A stretch of DNA of 64,000 bases from Stachybotrys elegans (Eukaryota; Ascomycota; Sordariomycetes; Hypocreales; Stachybotryaceae). A model generated the notes under the pieces. The model saw only the letters and a program-made list of their open reading frames with translations. It was not told the DNA's origin and made no database searches. Within the stretch, counting starts at the first letter, position 1, and each line of letters opens with the position of its first letter. Below, piece by piece: positions 1-11,015 of this stretch. The position numbers and the translations under genes were made by a program. The stretch is from contig JAGPNK010000013.1 of assembly GCA_020746835.1 (NCBI GenBank), positions 1,116,001 through 1,180,000 on the forward strand, read 5' to 3'.

Positions 1-955
1 GGAGCTGATGATATGTGTCTATCTTTCCTCTCCAACCCGGGGTATGGCCTCCAAGCTAATTGTGCTGTTTTTTATAAAAGAATCTTCGTCTCGCGATCCT
101 TGATAATTATGATCCGAATGTTCATTGGTGCCATCGCCATTTGGACCGGTTTCCTTGTCAATCTGCACGCTTAACTACAACCCCGCTGTGTACACGGCCA
201 CTGGTACAGCATGCCAAACACCTAATGTGGGAATTATAATTATTACACCTGTAGGGTCCACGAGGATTCAGAGAGCACGCGCAAGCACTGATTCACTCAC
301 AGACAGCCGAGCTCCAGCTGTGTAATGGCCCATCGCTATCATCTACGCCTGTCTGCCAACATTCAGCGCCGGCCTGTTACAATGATGAGAAATGAAAGTT
401 GGTGAAATAAAAGCTGACGGCAAGGAGAGGTGCGGTCTAGGTGGAGGTCCAGCCTAAACAGTCGCGGGGCTAGCCAAGCCATTATTCGTCCCATGGCATT
501 CCCAATTCCCATGAGTCCCAGCAACATCCCCGGATACTGCAACGTACAAGTCTTCCAAATAGGTAGTCTTGCCATAGGGAATATTATACCGTCAGCAGAA
601 GTTGTCTTGACACATGAGACATCAGATCTTTACCTAACACCTATGTAGGGCTTATGGGAAGTTTTCCTCTCTGGGCAGGTGTGGGCTCTTTTTGGTTCTG
701 TTTTTCGAGCTGGTTTCAGCTGACTCCGCTGGCAAGGGCCCAACCTCCTCATCTGCCCTGCATTCTGTACAAAAATAACGACAGTGACAGCTCATTAGCC
801 CACGTAAGCACTTGCCCTGGTCACTTGATTGTTCCAAGAGCCTCAACGAGGGGCTGGTTCCTGTCCCACAAACTTCATTAAGTCGATCCCCTCATGTCTT
901 CATGTCAAGGTTGGTCTCGCTTTGTTCGTATACCAACCAAACCTGATAGACAGCC
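1..955. other. Intergenic 5' flank, no gene recognised
   Basis: Only short chance reading frames occur here, with no domain, repeat or RNA gene that I can recognise. The last few hundred bases probably hold the promoter and 5' leader of the STAND gene that starts at 956. Confidence 0.5.
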
Positions 956-3900
956 ATGACCATTGCAGAGTCCCCCACCATGGCGAGCAATGCCGTCACC
1001 TTTGGGGCCGGCTTCGACCAGGAAATCAACGACGCCTGGCGCCAAGTCGAGGAGCGCGTGCTCCAGATGTCTGGAGGCGACGCAGGCAAATTCCGAGGCA
1101 ACCTGGCCATTGAAGACGTGCTGCAGAATCTCGACGACAACCGCGCCAGAGACAAAAAGGCCAGCGAAAAGTACAGCACCATCCGAAATGTCTTTAACCG
1201 CACCCTTCAGTGCATCGAGACGGTCGGAGGCATTGTCGCTGACGGCGCTTCCTATGTTAGCTCTCATGTCGTATCCTTCCTTCACCTTGCACTAACAGCA
1301 CACGTCGATAGGCCTTTGCTCCTGCCAGCACTTGTTTCAATGCCCTCACCTTTGTCATTCAAGCATGGAAAGGCTACGAGGGCATCTTTGAAAGCTTGGC
1401 CTCGCTTCTCGAAAAGTGCACCGAATTTCTCGACAGACTCACTTACTACAAGTCTGAAGCAAGGTTCATGGACGCCAAGTTGACCAGAGTCGCATGCGAG
1501 CACCTGCAAATCTTTGTCGAGATCTGCGACCACTCTCTCAAGTTGAGGTCCAAGCGATACAAGGTCGCAGCCTTTATGAAGCAGATGTTTCTCAACGACG
1601 ACGAGGTGCAGGGCTTGCTGGAAAACATGAAGAATCTGATTGACAAGGAGAGGGGTCTGGTCTCTGCACAGACGTGGAAGTCGAGCAACGAGGCGGCGGC
1701 CAACTCCAGAGACGGGCTGAACCTGACGCGGGAGCTTCACAGTACCTTCATGGACGGCAAGAACGACTCGAAGCGCGAGAAGGATGTGCAGAAATGGAAA
1801 TTGGCCATCGTCGATGCCCTGGAAATGGACCGTACCATTGTCCTCGACAAGAACACGCAAGAACCGTGGGAGAAGGCATGGATCAGGAACAAGGGAAAGA
1901 TTATCGAGGGCAGCGGCGAATGGCTAATCGAACACGAGCTCTTCAATTCCTGGATGCCCAAAGATCCAAACACTGATCTCAAGCACAAGGACAGCTGGAT
2001 CCTCGGCATAGAAGGAGGCGACGGGTCTGGGAAGACGCTGCTCGCCTCTAACGTCATTCTGCATCTCCGAAAGATGCGGAATATTGAGACCCAAAGCCAA
2101 GTGCCAGGCTCTCGCATCATTGTCGCGCACAACTTCTTCGATACCAACAGCAAGTCGTCCCAGCCAAGCCTCGACGCAGCTGCTTTCACTCGTCAGCTCA
2201 TCTGCCAGCTCGCGCTTGCGGATGAGGCCTTTATGAAGAGCGCCGCCGCCATCTGCGAAAAGAACAAGGTCTTCAAGAATGCACTGGACATGTGGAATCA
2301 GCTGGTGGTCGAGAACGCCGACCTTCTGAACCTTGATGTGGTCTTTTTCATCGTGCTGGATGGCTTGACGCCTGGGACCAACACGCAGGTCTTTGTGGAT
2401 GTCCTGAGGCAGCTCTTCAAGGCGGGCGACAAGCTCATGAACAAGATTCGCGTCTTGATCACGGGTATGTCTGATGTGTTCAAGGCCATCGAGGACGAGG
2501 TGGCTGCTCGACTCGCGGACGAAGAAGAGGCCAGCGGCGCAGCGAATCAATGGTTGGGCAAAGTGCACAAGGTCAAGCTGGGGGAGCCCAATAAGCAAGA
2601 CATCCAGCTCTTCATCAATAACCGCCTCAACAGCATGGACATCTTCAAGGATCGAACACGGCGGGGAGTCGTCGACATGCGCAGCAAGATTCTGGAGGAA
2701 CTGACACTCTCCACCCAGGGCGACTTTTACAAGATCAACAGAGTTCTCGACAACATCTCCAACACAGACAACATTGAGGAAATCAACCACTACCTCGAAT
2801 CCGCAGGCCAGACCAGGCCGGACCAGATCGAGGCAGACATCGAAACTCTAAATCGCGTACGAAGTGCCAAGGAGATATCAGAGATTAATGAAATCATTCT
2901 CTGGGTCGAATGGGCATATCGATGGTTTAACCCCTCTGTGATGGAAGCTGCCATCGCCATCAAGCAAGGAGGGACGGGCACGTCCTTGATGCCTCTCGAA
3001 GCAAAGATCAAGACAAGATACACAATATTTACGATCGACGCAGACGGAGATGTCGCCTACAAGATCGACCAGATTCCGGAGAAGATCCCAACCAAAAGCC
3101 TCAGTAGCACGGCGACCGACGAGGACTCGATCCATCCTAGCGAAGTGGCCATCATCAAGCACTACCTCACTACGATCTGCCCTCCGGAGTTGTATGGCAA
3201 GTTCGGCTTCGACGACTTCTTCAAGAGCAAGATGGTCCAAAAGGGGAACTACATCCACAAGGACCCAGACAATGCACACATCAACCTTTTAATTCGCTGC
3301 CTCAGGTACTTTATAGTGAGGCAGGACGACAACAGGAAATACGCCAATAACTCGGATGGGACATTAAATATCGAGCGGTATGCTAGGCAATACCTCACCC
3401 AACACCTTCAGGAAGTCGACCTGTCCTTGGCAGAGAGATCACTCAAAGCACAAGCCGGAAAAGCCCTCGTCGAGTTTTTCAATGACCCAGAGGCCCTCTC
3501 GTTCTTTCTCTACCTCTGCAGCCCGGGGCCCATCGACCTGCACGATCCCGAGGTCGACGTCCGGAACGAGCAGGTTCTACAGGCAATTATGTGGCGGCGT
3601 TGGCATGGGTACAACTTCAGCTACGAGATTGCCTCCTGTCTGATGAAGTGGCTGGAGGATTCCGCCGTCGTTGAGCATGTCAAGGATCACCCGTTCGTGG
3701 CAGCGTACCGCGCTGCGACTGGGGATGACTTGCTTCTCGCCATGTGGGGGACGGCGATGCGGCACGTGGCAGAGAAGCTCTTCCGTGAATCGGGCCTCAG
3801 TAGAAAGGATGCGGTGTATTCCCTCACCTTCATCTACCGCTTGCTAGACCAGGTAACATCTCTTGTCAGCGTGGCATCAGGCTATTTACTGACTCTACGA

Positions 3901-5858
3901 TACAGGATGCCCTCCCCCCCTTCTCAGTCAAGGATGATAAGGAAGGGATTCAACCCGAGATCGACTTTCCCATCACACTAGAAATGTTCAAAACGGTCGA
4001 GGAATGGGCAGAGAAGACGCTTGAAATTCCCGTCAAGGATGGCGAATGGGAGGCACGGGCCGCCTGGCTCTTGATGCTCATATCCAATGAGTCACTGCCC
4101 AAGACAGCAGCCGAGGAGCGAGCCAGAAAAGCGCTCGAGCTCGACCCTGATAATTGGAGAGCTGCCTACGTCATTTCCAAGATTTCGACATCAGCTACGG
4201 AATCGCTCGCGCTGCTCCAGGGCCTGGTGGATCGATTCTCGTCTGACCCTGAGTGGACGCAAGAGGGAGACTCGAGCTCACCACGTCTCATTGTTTTGGC
4301 TGAGATGATATACGACCTGGGAGACAAGTACTGGGGACCTGAAGAGGAGGAGGAGGGCCAGAAAGAAGAGGGTGAGGCGACTCCTTCCGAAGCGCATTCA
4401 ATGGTCAACGAAGACAAAGCCATCGAGATCTACTCCAAGATTCTTCTTTTCCCCCAGTACTATGGCATCATCCAACCATTCTACCGTGTTCTCAAGCGAT
4501 ACGCGGACAGGAAGAAGTGGGATCTCATCATTGCCTTTTTGGAAAACCTTTTGAAGCAGTCTCAACAGAGCGTGGTCGAATCGGCAGGCGAGGGATCGGT
4601 AGTAATCGATCCTGCGACATCAGCTTCCAGTGGAGAAGTAGGCGAAGAAGACGTCGCTCCGTTGAGGCAGAGCGCTGGCCTGTTCATCACAAGAGGCTTT
4701 GTGTACGAGATTTACGACCTGATGCCGCCAGTACTCATCGACACAATAAAAGCAAGGCCTGACAAGTTTGACCTTTTGCTGTCCTTGTACAGCGAGTCGG
4801 ATCGGCTCACATCCATCATCCAGCGCTTTTACTGCAGATCCCGACAGGCCAGAACTTTCGTGGCGGTCGGGCATGGAGACAAAGCTGTCGAGTGGTGGGA
4901 GGAGAGTCTGAAGGACGAAGGGCTGATAGATGAGGTCAAGGTCAATGCACTTGCAGAGCTCATCCCCGTGCTTGTGGAATTGGCGTCGAGAGAGGGAACA
5001 AGCACTGCCGATGCGGCGGCGTACCACAAGAAGATTGAGGACTACTACGTGGAATATGAGAACACGCTGGCCCAGAACCCCAGTGTTTTCTCGCATTTTG
5101 CGGGCTACTACTCCAAGAAGGGGGATACGGCGCGGGTCAAGAAGCTTCTTCAGGGATCCATCAAGTCGTCGCTCGAGATGCTAGCCGACGATGATCTTAG
5201 CAACGACGAATGGTCGCTGTGGAACCTCAACAAGGCATTTTCGATTGCTGAGGACATTGTCAACCTTGAGGCTGTGTTGGAGGTCATGGCGCACACGAAG
5301 AAGGCGCAGGTCGAGGAGAATCGGAGGCAGCTAGCGGTCTGGAACCGCAAGGTTCAAGGCTACGGTAAGGAGGTTGAAAAGAAAGAGGAGGCAGACAAGG
5401 AGGGTTCTGCAGGCGAAGGTGGCATGGCTTCTTCTGGTGGTGAGTCTGATGGACAGCCAAATGCCGCAGAGGGTACCGAGGGGAAGACTCCCGCGTGGGA
5501 ATGGAGACGACCGGCCGATGGGGAGATAACGAGCGCTCCCTTCGAGGTTCATCCGGCCATTGTGCACTGCGATGGAACCTGTGGCAAGTTCTTTGAACAT
5601 GCCGGGGGCATTTGGCATTGCTTGAGCTGTGCTGGTGAGAGGCAGTTTGAGGATGAGTGTTACCAGAAGCTCCAGGATGGTTCGTTGACGGTAGAGCTCT
5701 GCGCCAAGGACCACAAGTTCATCCGCATCCCCGACCGCGATGAGGCTGATCTCAATGCTGTTCCGCTGGGATCAGTGCACTACAACGGTGCCGTCATTAC
5801 GGTGGAGGAGTGGAAGGAGAGCGTCGGGGCCAAGTATCTGCAAGCTGCGGCGGCGTAG
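956..5858 (+). CDS. NLR-like STAND protein: Goodbye-like, NACHT, TPR, ZZ-like zinc finger
   Basis: Three exons, 956-1270, 1312-3852 and 3906-5858, join in frame to 1602 aa; both introns are short GT-AG (41 and 53 nt). Residues 1 to about 230 are helical and resemble the fungal STAND N-terminal 'Goodbye' domain. A NACHT-type P-loop, GGDGSGKT, lies at residues 340-347 (Lys346), with a hydrophobic Walker B-like stretch ending VLDGL about 110 residues later. The second half has TPR-like helices (for example RKALELDPDNWRAAY). The C-terminus, residues about 1507-1560, carries CDGTC, HCLSC and CAKDH spacing typical of the ZZ-like finger that ends many fungal NACHT-TPR proteins. Family knowledge links such proteins to non-self recognition and regulated cell death; the ligand is unknown. 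The start is the first in-frame ATG. Family and fold are well supported; the biological role is inferred. Confidence 0.85.
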
Positions 5859-6139
5859 GTAGATGCGGGAGGGATTTCCTGATTCTGTAGTTGATGGAGG
5901 TATTAGACAAGAATGGTCACAGCCATGGATTGATTTGATTTGAAGAAAGGAGGGAAATTGTATTTATTTTTGTTTTATAGCACGTAAATCATCATATCAA
6001 CCCTGGACTCTTGTACCCTCCAGGATGCGAACATGGCCGTGTAATCGCTTGGTCAGGCTAAGCCGTACCAGAGCGCCTGTATACTCTATGCATCCGCATT
6101 AGCCGTAATGTATGCCGTCTATCTAGACACATGTAACAT

Positions 6140-7420
6140 CTAATCGTCGCTATCTACGTCCATCTGTCCAATGATGTCCAACGTGAGCTGCGGCTGCGCC
6201 TTGCAGGCCTCGAGGACCTCTTTCGGCACGCCGTCGTCGCCCTCGACGACGGTGAGGGTCGTGAGGTGGCGGGCCGTTACGTGGACCGTCTGGATCATGC
6301 TGACGAGGAGCTCGGTGACCTCGTCGTCGGTGCCGAGCGGGTTGAAGAACTCGAGGGCTTCTAGCTCGGGCGGGAGGCCGACGGATTCGACGCGGGGCTT
6401 CTTGGAGGTGCTGCCCAGGAGGTGGTAGTCCCAGTTGATGCGGAGGGACCTGAGGGCCTCGAACTCGCGGAGGCGCAGGGCTCGGGGCCCGCGCAGGGTG
6501 GGGAAGTCGATGGTGATGGACTCGAGCGACTCCCGGGCCGAGGTGAGGGCGGAGAAGTAGTGGCGGATGTTGTCGGAGCTCTCCTCGAGCTCGGGGACGG
6601 GCTCAGGCAGCTGGGTCATGACGAACTCCTTGAGCGCCTTGGGAAAGACGAGGAGGTCGGACAGGGCATCGTCGTTGATGTCGCACTCAATCAGGTGCAG
6701 TCTCTTGAGGGCCGTCATGTGGGGGCGCTCCATGAGGTCGAAGCCACGGTAGTCGAGCTTGGCCCTGCGGATGGTCAGGGTCTCGAGGGTGGGGTGGGCA
6801 AAGACATGGATGTTTTCGCGGAGATCCCAGTAGTCGTCATTGTCGGCCTGGTAGAAGAGGGTGCATGAGCGCAGGCAGGCCAGGTCAAAGGGCCCGTTGA
6901 AGAGCTGGCCGATGCCGTGGAGCAGGGCCTCGGGGACCTCGACGTCGAGGTTCTCGAGGTTGGACATGGTGGAGAGGGCACGCGACAGGCTGTCAAAGCC
7001 GAAAGAGGCTGACGCATGGCCAGGACCAGGGCCAGGGGCGTGATGGTGAGCGGATGGGGCCAGGCGGGACAGCTCGGATGCGGGGTAGGCGAGCTTGATG
7101 TCGTGGATGGCTGAGCCGCGGCGGGGTCTGCGACTGAGGGACTCGCTGAAGAGGAGGTGCAGCTCGGGGGTGAGGAACTGGACCGTCTTGTAGAGGACGG
7201 CGTCGGCGAGGGCGTGGCAGCGGCGGTTGAGGCGCGAGACGCTGCACAAGTCGTGCCGAGAGACGGTCTGGAAGATTTGCACGAGGACCGTGTCGGGCAG
7301 GATGCCGAGTCCGCCGGGGCCGCTGCCGCGCCGGCCGGAGGGGGGGAAGGGGGAGGAGAAGGAGGAGGAGGTGGACGGGAGGGGCATGGTCTTGGGAACG
7401 CTCCCGGGGGGAGGTGGCAT
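6140..7420 (-). CDS. F-box protein with leucine-rich-repeat-like region
   Basis: One uninterrupted frame of 426 aa. After a Pro/Ser/Gly-rich leader of about 35 residues comes an F-box-like segment (ILPDTVLVQIFQTV... then RLNRRCHALADAVLYKTV). Then follow about 300 residues with regularly spaced Leu/Ile motifs such as LKRLHLIECDIN and LEALEFFNPL, suggesting an LRR-type substrate-binding array. F-box proteins recruit substrates to SCF ubiquitin ligases through Skp1; the target cannot be told from the sequence. The C-terminus is acidic. The gene is convergent with the STAND gene, 281 bp apart. GC-rich codon use creates long antisense frames that I treat as shadows. Confidence 0.8.
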   Translation of the reverse strand: MPPPPGSVPKTMPLPSTSSSFSSPFPPSGRRGSGPGGLGILPDTVLVQIFQTVSRHDLCSVSRLNRRCHALADAVLYKTVQFLTPELHLLFSESLSRRPRRGSAIHDIKLAYPASELSRLAPSAHHHAPGPGPGHASASFGFDSLSRALSTMSNLENLDVEVPEALLHGIGQLFNGPFDLACLRSCTLFYQADNDDYWDLRENIHVFAHPTLETLTIRRAKLDYRGFDLMERPHMTALKRLHLIECDINDDALSDLLVFPKALKEFVMTQLPEPVPELEESSDNIRHYFSALTSARESLESITIDFPTLRGPRALRLREFEALRSLRINWDYHLLGSTSKKPRVESVGLPPELEALEFFNPLGTDDEVTELLVSMIQTVHVTARHLTTLTVVEGDDGVPKEVLEACKAQPQLTLDIIGQMDVDSDD

Positions 7421-8637
7421 CAGAGCCGAATGGACATGCTATGGGTATGTGTGTGTCTATCTGTCGGGTTGGTGGAACTAGACGCCCTGATGGATGGAGG
7501 GTGGACGGGAAGGGAAGGGAAGAGGAGGAGAAATTGGCGGGAGGAGGCTGGTGCAGGCGGAATCACGGTACGCTTTGCAGGAGAGGCACGTGCTGGAGCC
7601 ACGTGCGGGCGTTTCATGCGACGGAGATGGGAGGAGAGAAGATGATGAAGGGATGGAGGGACAAGAAGAAGAGGCTGATGGATGGTGGATGGTGCCATGT
7701 CGAGCTTCTGCAACCCCGCAGAATGACCTGCAAGAACCTACAGGATGGGGAATGGCACCACCGCCGCCGCATGCGTCTTGGCCAGGCCACAGAAAAGCTT
7801 ATTAGCTAACACGTTCTGGGAGCCATTTACAGGCTCTGCTGAATCTGTCTAATACACGCTGGTTGGTTCACATGCCAGTGAGACAGCGCCATGATGGACG
7901 AGGTTAGACAAAGTTGGATAAGATGCCTGGAATTAGCTCCCGGCCTGCCCACAGCTCTACTCAATTGGAGAAGGGTCAACAAGAGTCTGTTGAGGTGGAT
8001 AGGAATTACGGTTCATGGAGAGAATCAAGGTTTGTCGATACAGAATAAAACTGTCACAAAAATGTATAAAATAAAAAAACAATAATAAAATAAATAGAAG
8101 AAAATAAACGAATTGAATTACATCGAAGCTCCCCGCAATCACACCCTGCCTTTCCAGAGATTAAAAGAACCATCTGCCGAATATCCGTCGAAATCTATAT
8201 CGGCACCTGCATTAAGACTTCCCCAAACCCCGCAGAGGATGCTGGTAAACGTCTTCTCCTTCTCCTCCACGAAAATCCAGGCGCACCAATAGGACGCTGC
8301 TGTCGAAGCGTCTTATTGCTGCTGTATAAGGAAGCTGCCAACCCCGTGATACATACGACCGGTTTATTCCACCTCTGGCAGCGACGGAACCGCTGCACGA
8401 TATAGCTGGGCCACCATTAGCTGGACTCCAATAGTCCCAGTTGACGGAGTGCCCTCGGCCGTTCCGAAATGGCCGAGATTCCCCTTTCGACGAGCTATAT
8501 GCCCCGTATCGGAGGCAGCGTGGAAGCCATGTGCTCGCAGATCCTATACTTATATGGCCGCTCGGAGCTCCTCTTAGCAGATCCCCTTGGCAAATGCTTG
8601 TCTTCACCAGCCAAGCACTTCATCATAAGCGAGGACA
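7421..8637. other. Intergenic region between divergent F-box and abfB genes
   Basis: No gene recognised. It holds an AT-rich stretch at about 8040-8110 and, 161 nt upstream of the abfB start, an inverted repeat CTCGGCC...GGCCGAG (8454-8460 and 8471-8477). The repeat could be a regulator site for abfB but is not a motif I can name. Confidence 0.4.
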
Positions 8638-10146
8638 ATGACATTGATGCGCAGCACCGTGCTCGCCTTTGGGCTGCTCGCCTCGAGCTCTCTCGTCGCA
8701 GCCGGCCCATGCGACATCTACGCCTCGGGCGGTACGCCCTGCGTTGCTGCCCACAGCACCACGCGCGCCCTCTACAACTCCTTCTCAAGCCCGCTGTACC
8801 AAGTCAGGCGCGCCTCGGACAGCGCCACGATAAACATATCGCCCTTGTCCGCGGGCGGCGTCGCAAACGCTGGTGCCCAGGACTCCTTCTGCGCCGGCAC
8901 GACGTGCCTCATCACCGTCATCTACGACCAGTCTGGCCGCGGAAACCATCTGACGCAGGCGCCCCCCGGGGACTTCAGGGGCCCCGAGGCCAATGGCTAC
9001 GACAACCTCGCCAGCGCCATCGGCGCCCCCGTCACGCTCAATGGGCAAAAGGCGTACGGCGTCTTCGTCTCCCCCGGCACGGGCTACCGCAACAACGTCG
9101 CGAGCGGCACGGCGAGGGGCGACGCAGCCCAGGGCATGTACTCCGTCTTTGACGGAACGCACTACAACGGCGGCTGCTGCTTCGACTACGGAAACGCAGA
9201 GACAAACAACCGCAACAACGGCAACGGCCGCATGGAGGCCATCTACTACGGCGACAACCGAGGCTGGGGCACGGGCGCGGGGAGCGGTCCCTGGATCATG
9301 GCGGACCTCGAGAACGGCCTGTTCTCGGGCATCAACACCGGCAACAACGGCGGCGACCCTTCCATCACCTGGCGCTTCGTCACGGCCATCGTCAAGGGCG
9401 GGTCGAACCTGTGGGCCATCCGCGGTGCCAATGCCGCGTCGGGCTCTCTGTCAACGTACTACAGCGGCGCGAGGCCCCGAGTCACTGGCTACAACCCCAT
9501 GCAGAAGGAGGGTGCCATCATCCTCGGGATCGGCGGCGACAACAGCATCAGCGCCCAGGGGACCTTTTACGAAGGCGTCATGACCTCGGGCTACCCCTCG
9601 GACGCGACCGAGAACGCCGTCCAGGCCAACATTGTCGCCGCTCGCTATGCCACGACGGGCCTCAACAGCGGTCCGGGCCTCAGCGTCGGCTCCTCGGTCT
9701 CGCTGCGCGCCACGACGGCCTGCTGCGCGAACCGCTACCTCGCGCACACGGGCAACACGGTCGACACGCAGGTCGTCACGTCGTCGAGCAGCGCGGCCCT
9801 CAGGCAGCAGGCCAGCTGGACGGTGAGGGCCGGCCTCGGCAACAGCGCCTGCTACTCGTTCGAGTCGAGGGACCGGCCGGGCAGCTACATTCGCCACTAC
9901 GACTTTGCGCTGCAGCTCAACGCCGACGACGGGACCAAGCAGTTCCGCGAGGACGCCACCTTTTGCCTGCAGCCGGGCTTCAACGGCCAGGGCAACGCTG
10001 TCCGCTCCTGGGGGTACCCGACGCGCTACTTCCGCCACTGGGCCAACGTCACTTATACGGCGAGCAACGGCGGTGTTCACGAGTATGACTCTGCTGGGCT
10101 GTTCAACGACGATGCCAGCTGGGTGGTTGGGGCTGGCTTTGCATAG
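8638..10146 (+). CDS. abfB: Secreted GH54 alpha-L-arabinofuranosidase B with CBM42
   Basis: Intronless, 502 aa. A hydrophobic signal peptide covers residues 1 to about 22. The GH54 catalytic domain follows (GPCDIYASGGTPCVAAHSTT..., then IYDQSGRGNHLTQAPPG). Aligned by eye to the Aspergillus kawachii enzyme, Glu225 in MADLENGLFSG matches the nucleophile E221, and Asp301 in GIGGDNS matches the acid/base D297; both are offset by four residues. Residues about 345-502 are the CBM42 arabinose-binding beta-trefoil, with repeats such as RYLAHTGN, SYIRHYDF and RYFRHWANV. The enzyme releases arabinose from arabinoxylan and arabinan outside the cell. Length and catalytic residues match a complete enzyme. 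Expression is probably induced by plant cell wall, but I see no XlnR/AraR site clear enough to call. Confidence 0.97.
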   Translation: MTLMRSTVLAFGLLASSSLVAAGPCDIYASGGTPCVAAHSTTRALYNSFSSPLYQVRRASDSATINISPLSAGGVANAGAQDSFCAGTTCLITVIYDQSGRGNHLTQAPPGDFRGPEANGYDNLASAIGAPVTLNGQKAYGVFVSPGTGYRNNVASGTARGDAAQGMYSVFDGTHYNGGCCFDYGNAETNNRNNGNGRMEAIYYGDNRGWGTGAGSGPWIMADLENGLFSGINTGNNGGDPSITWRFVTAIVKGGSNLWAIRGANAASGSLSTYYSGARPRVTGYNPMQKEGAIILGIGGDNSISAQGTFYEGVMTSGYPSDATENAVQANIVAARYATTGLNSGPGLSVGSSVSLRATTACCANRYLAHTGNTVDTQVVTSSSSAALRQQASWTVRAGLGNSACYSFESRDRPGSYIRHYDFALQLNADDGTKQFREDATFCLQPGFNGQGNAVRSWGYPTRYFRHWANVTYTASNGGVHEYDSAGLFNDDASWVVGAGFA

Positions 10147-11015
10147 GTAGCTTGGCTTATACTTCGCTCAAGATCGTTATCAGTATCTCCATTAGGCCTT
10201 TAACGTTAAATGGTGCGCACCCACAATCTTTGAACCTGATTCCTTCCTTACAACGCCTAGCCCACGAAGTTGATCTCCCCGCATGGCACCAAGTAGTTTA
10301 TGGAAATACGTCGCTTATTGTAACTGGACTTGTCGACTCCATGCGGGGATCCCGGTGGGGGTCAATGGGACCGACACAGCTCGGGCAAGATCCGTGATAT
10401 GGACAGATAGAACCGCATATACGTAATATGGAAAGGGAAGGTCGCATACACTTATTTCGACAGACGTGACTCCCTGATTCTGTTGCTTGGGATAGATAAC
10501 TGACCTGGAGGAGTTCTCACTGGGATTAACCATGGAAGAATATTACGTGCATCATAAAGACCAGCCGTACCAATCGATAGACAATAAAGTGGTTGTTTCG
10601 ACCACCGTATCCTATCCTTCCCCGGTTCAACCCTTACCGGCTCTTATCCGAGTAAACTCGGCTCAGATCCCGTATCTGGGAGCAGGCGGGGGAGGCGCCG
10701 CATATCGGAGGTTGAGAGCGAGAAATATTGAGTCCTTGCTAGTTCCCTATCGTTGCCAAGACTTCGTGGAGTGTAAACGAGATCAACAAAAGGCACCCTA
10801 CTAGTTCAACTTCTTATCTCCCCAGGCAATCCTAAAAGTAAAGGACCCCAATGACTTTGCGGAGCCTGCCATGGCCTCCAAGACGACGTTCTCCTCATAA
10901 GAGGCTGGCTTCTCCTCTTTAACTCCAAGGGTGCCAATCCGCGCCTTTGTCCTTGGTCAAGCCGCGCATTCTCAACCGTCCATCATTTCCCCACCCCAGG
11001 TGCAAACACGACGAA
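10147..11015. other. Intergenic, no gene recognised
   Basis: No supported gene. An imperfect inverted repeat with cores CCCCGCATGG (10277-10286) and CCATGCGGGG (10339-10348) lies 3' of abfB. Each arm contains a GCGGGG-type element like a CreA/Mig1 site, but the position downstream of abfB and 670 bp upstream of the next gene makes a role uncertain. Confidence 0.4.

Noticed and set aside
1282..2790. Minus-strand frames of 190-290 codons opposite the first STAND gene
   Set aside because: Low-complexity antisense shadows without recognisable motifs.
8785..10088. Long frames on both strands overlapping abfB
   Set aside because: They are Arg/Ala-rich shadows of a GC-rich gene; the GH54 frame has full motifs.
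10277..10348. CCCCGCATGG inverted repeat as a CreA-regulated promoter
   Set aside because: It is 3' of abfB and far from the next start, so a promoter role is not supported.
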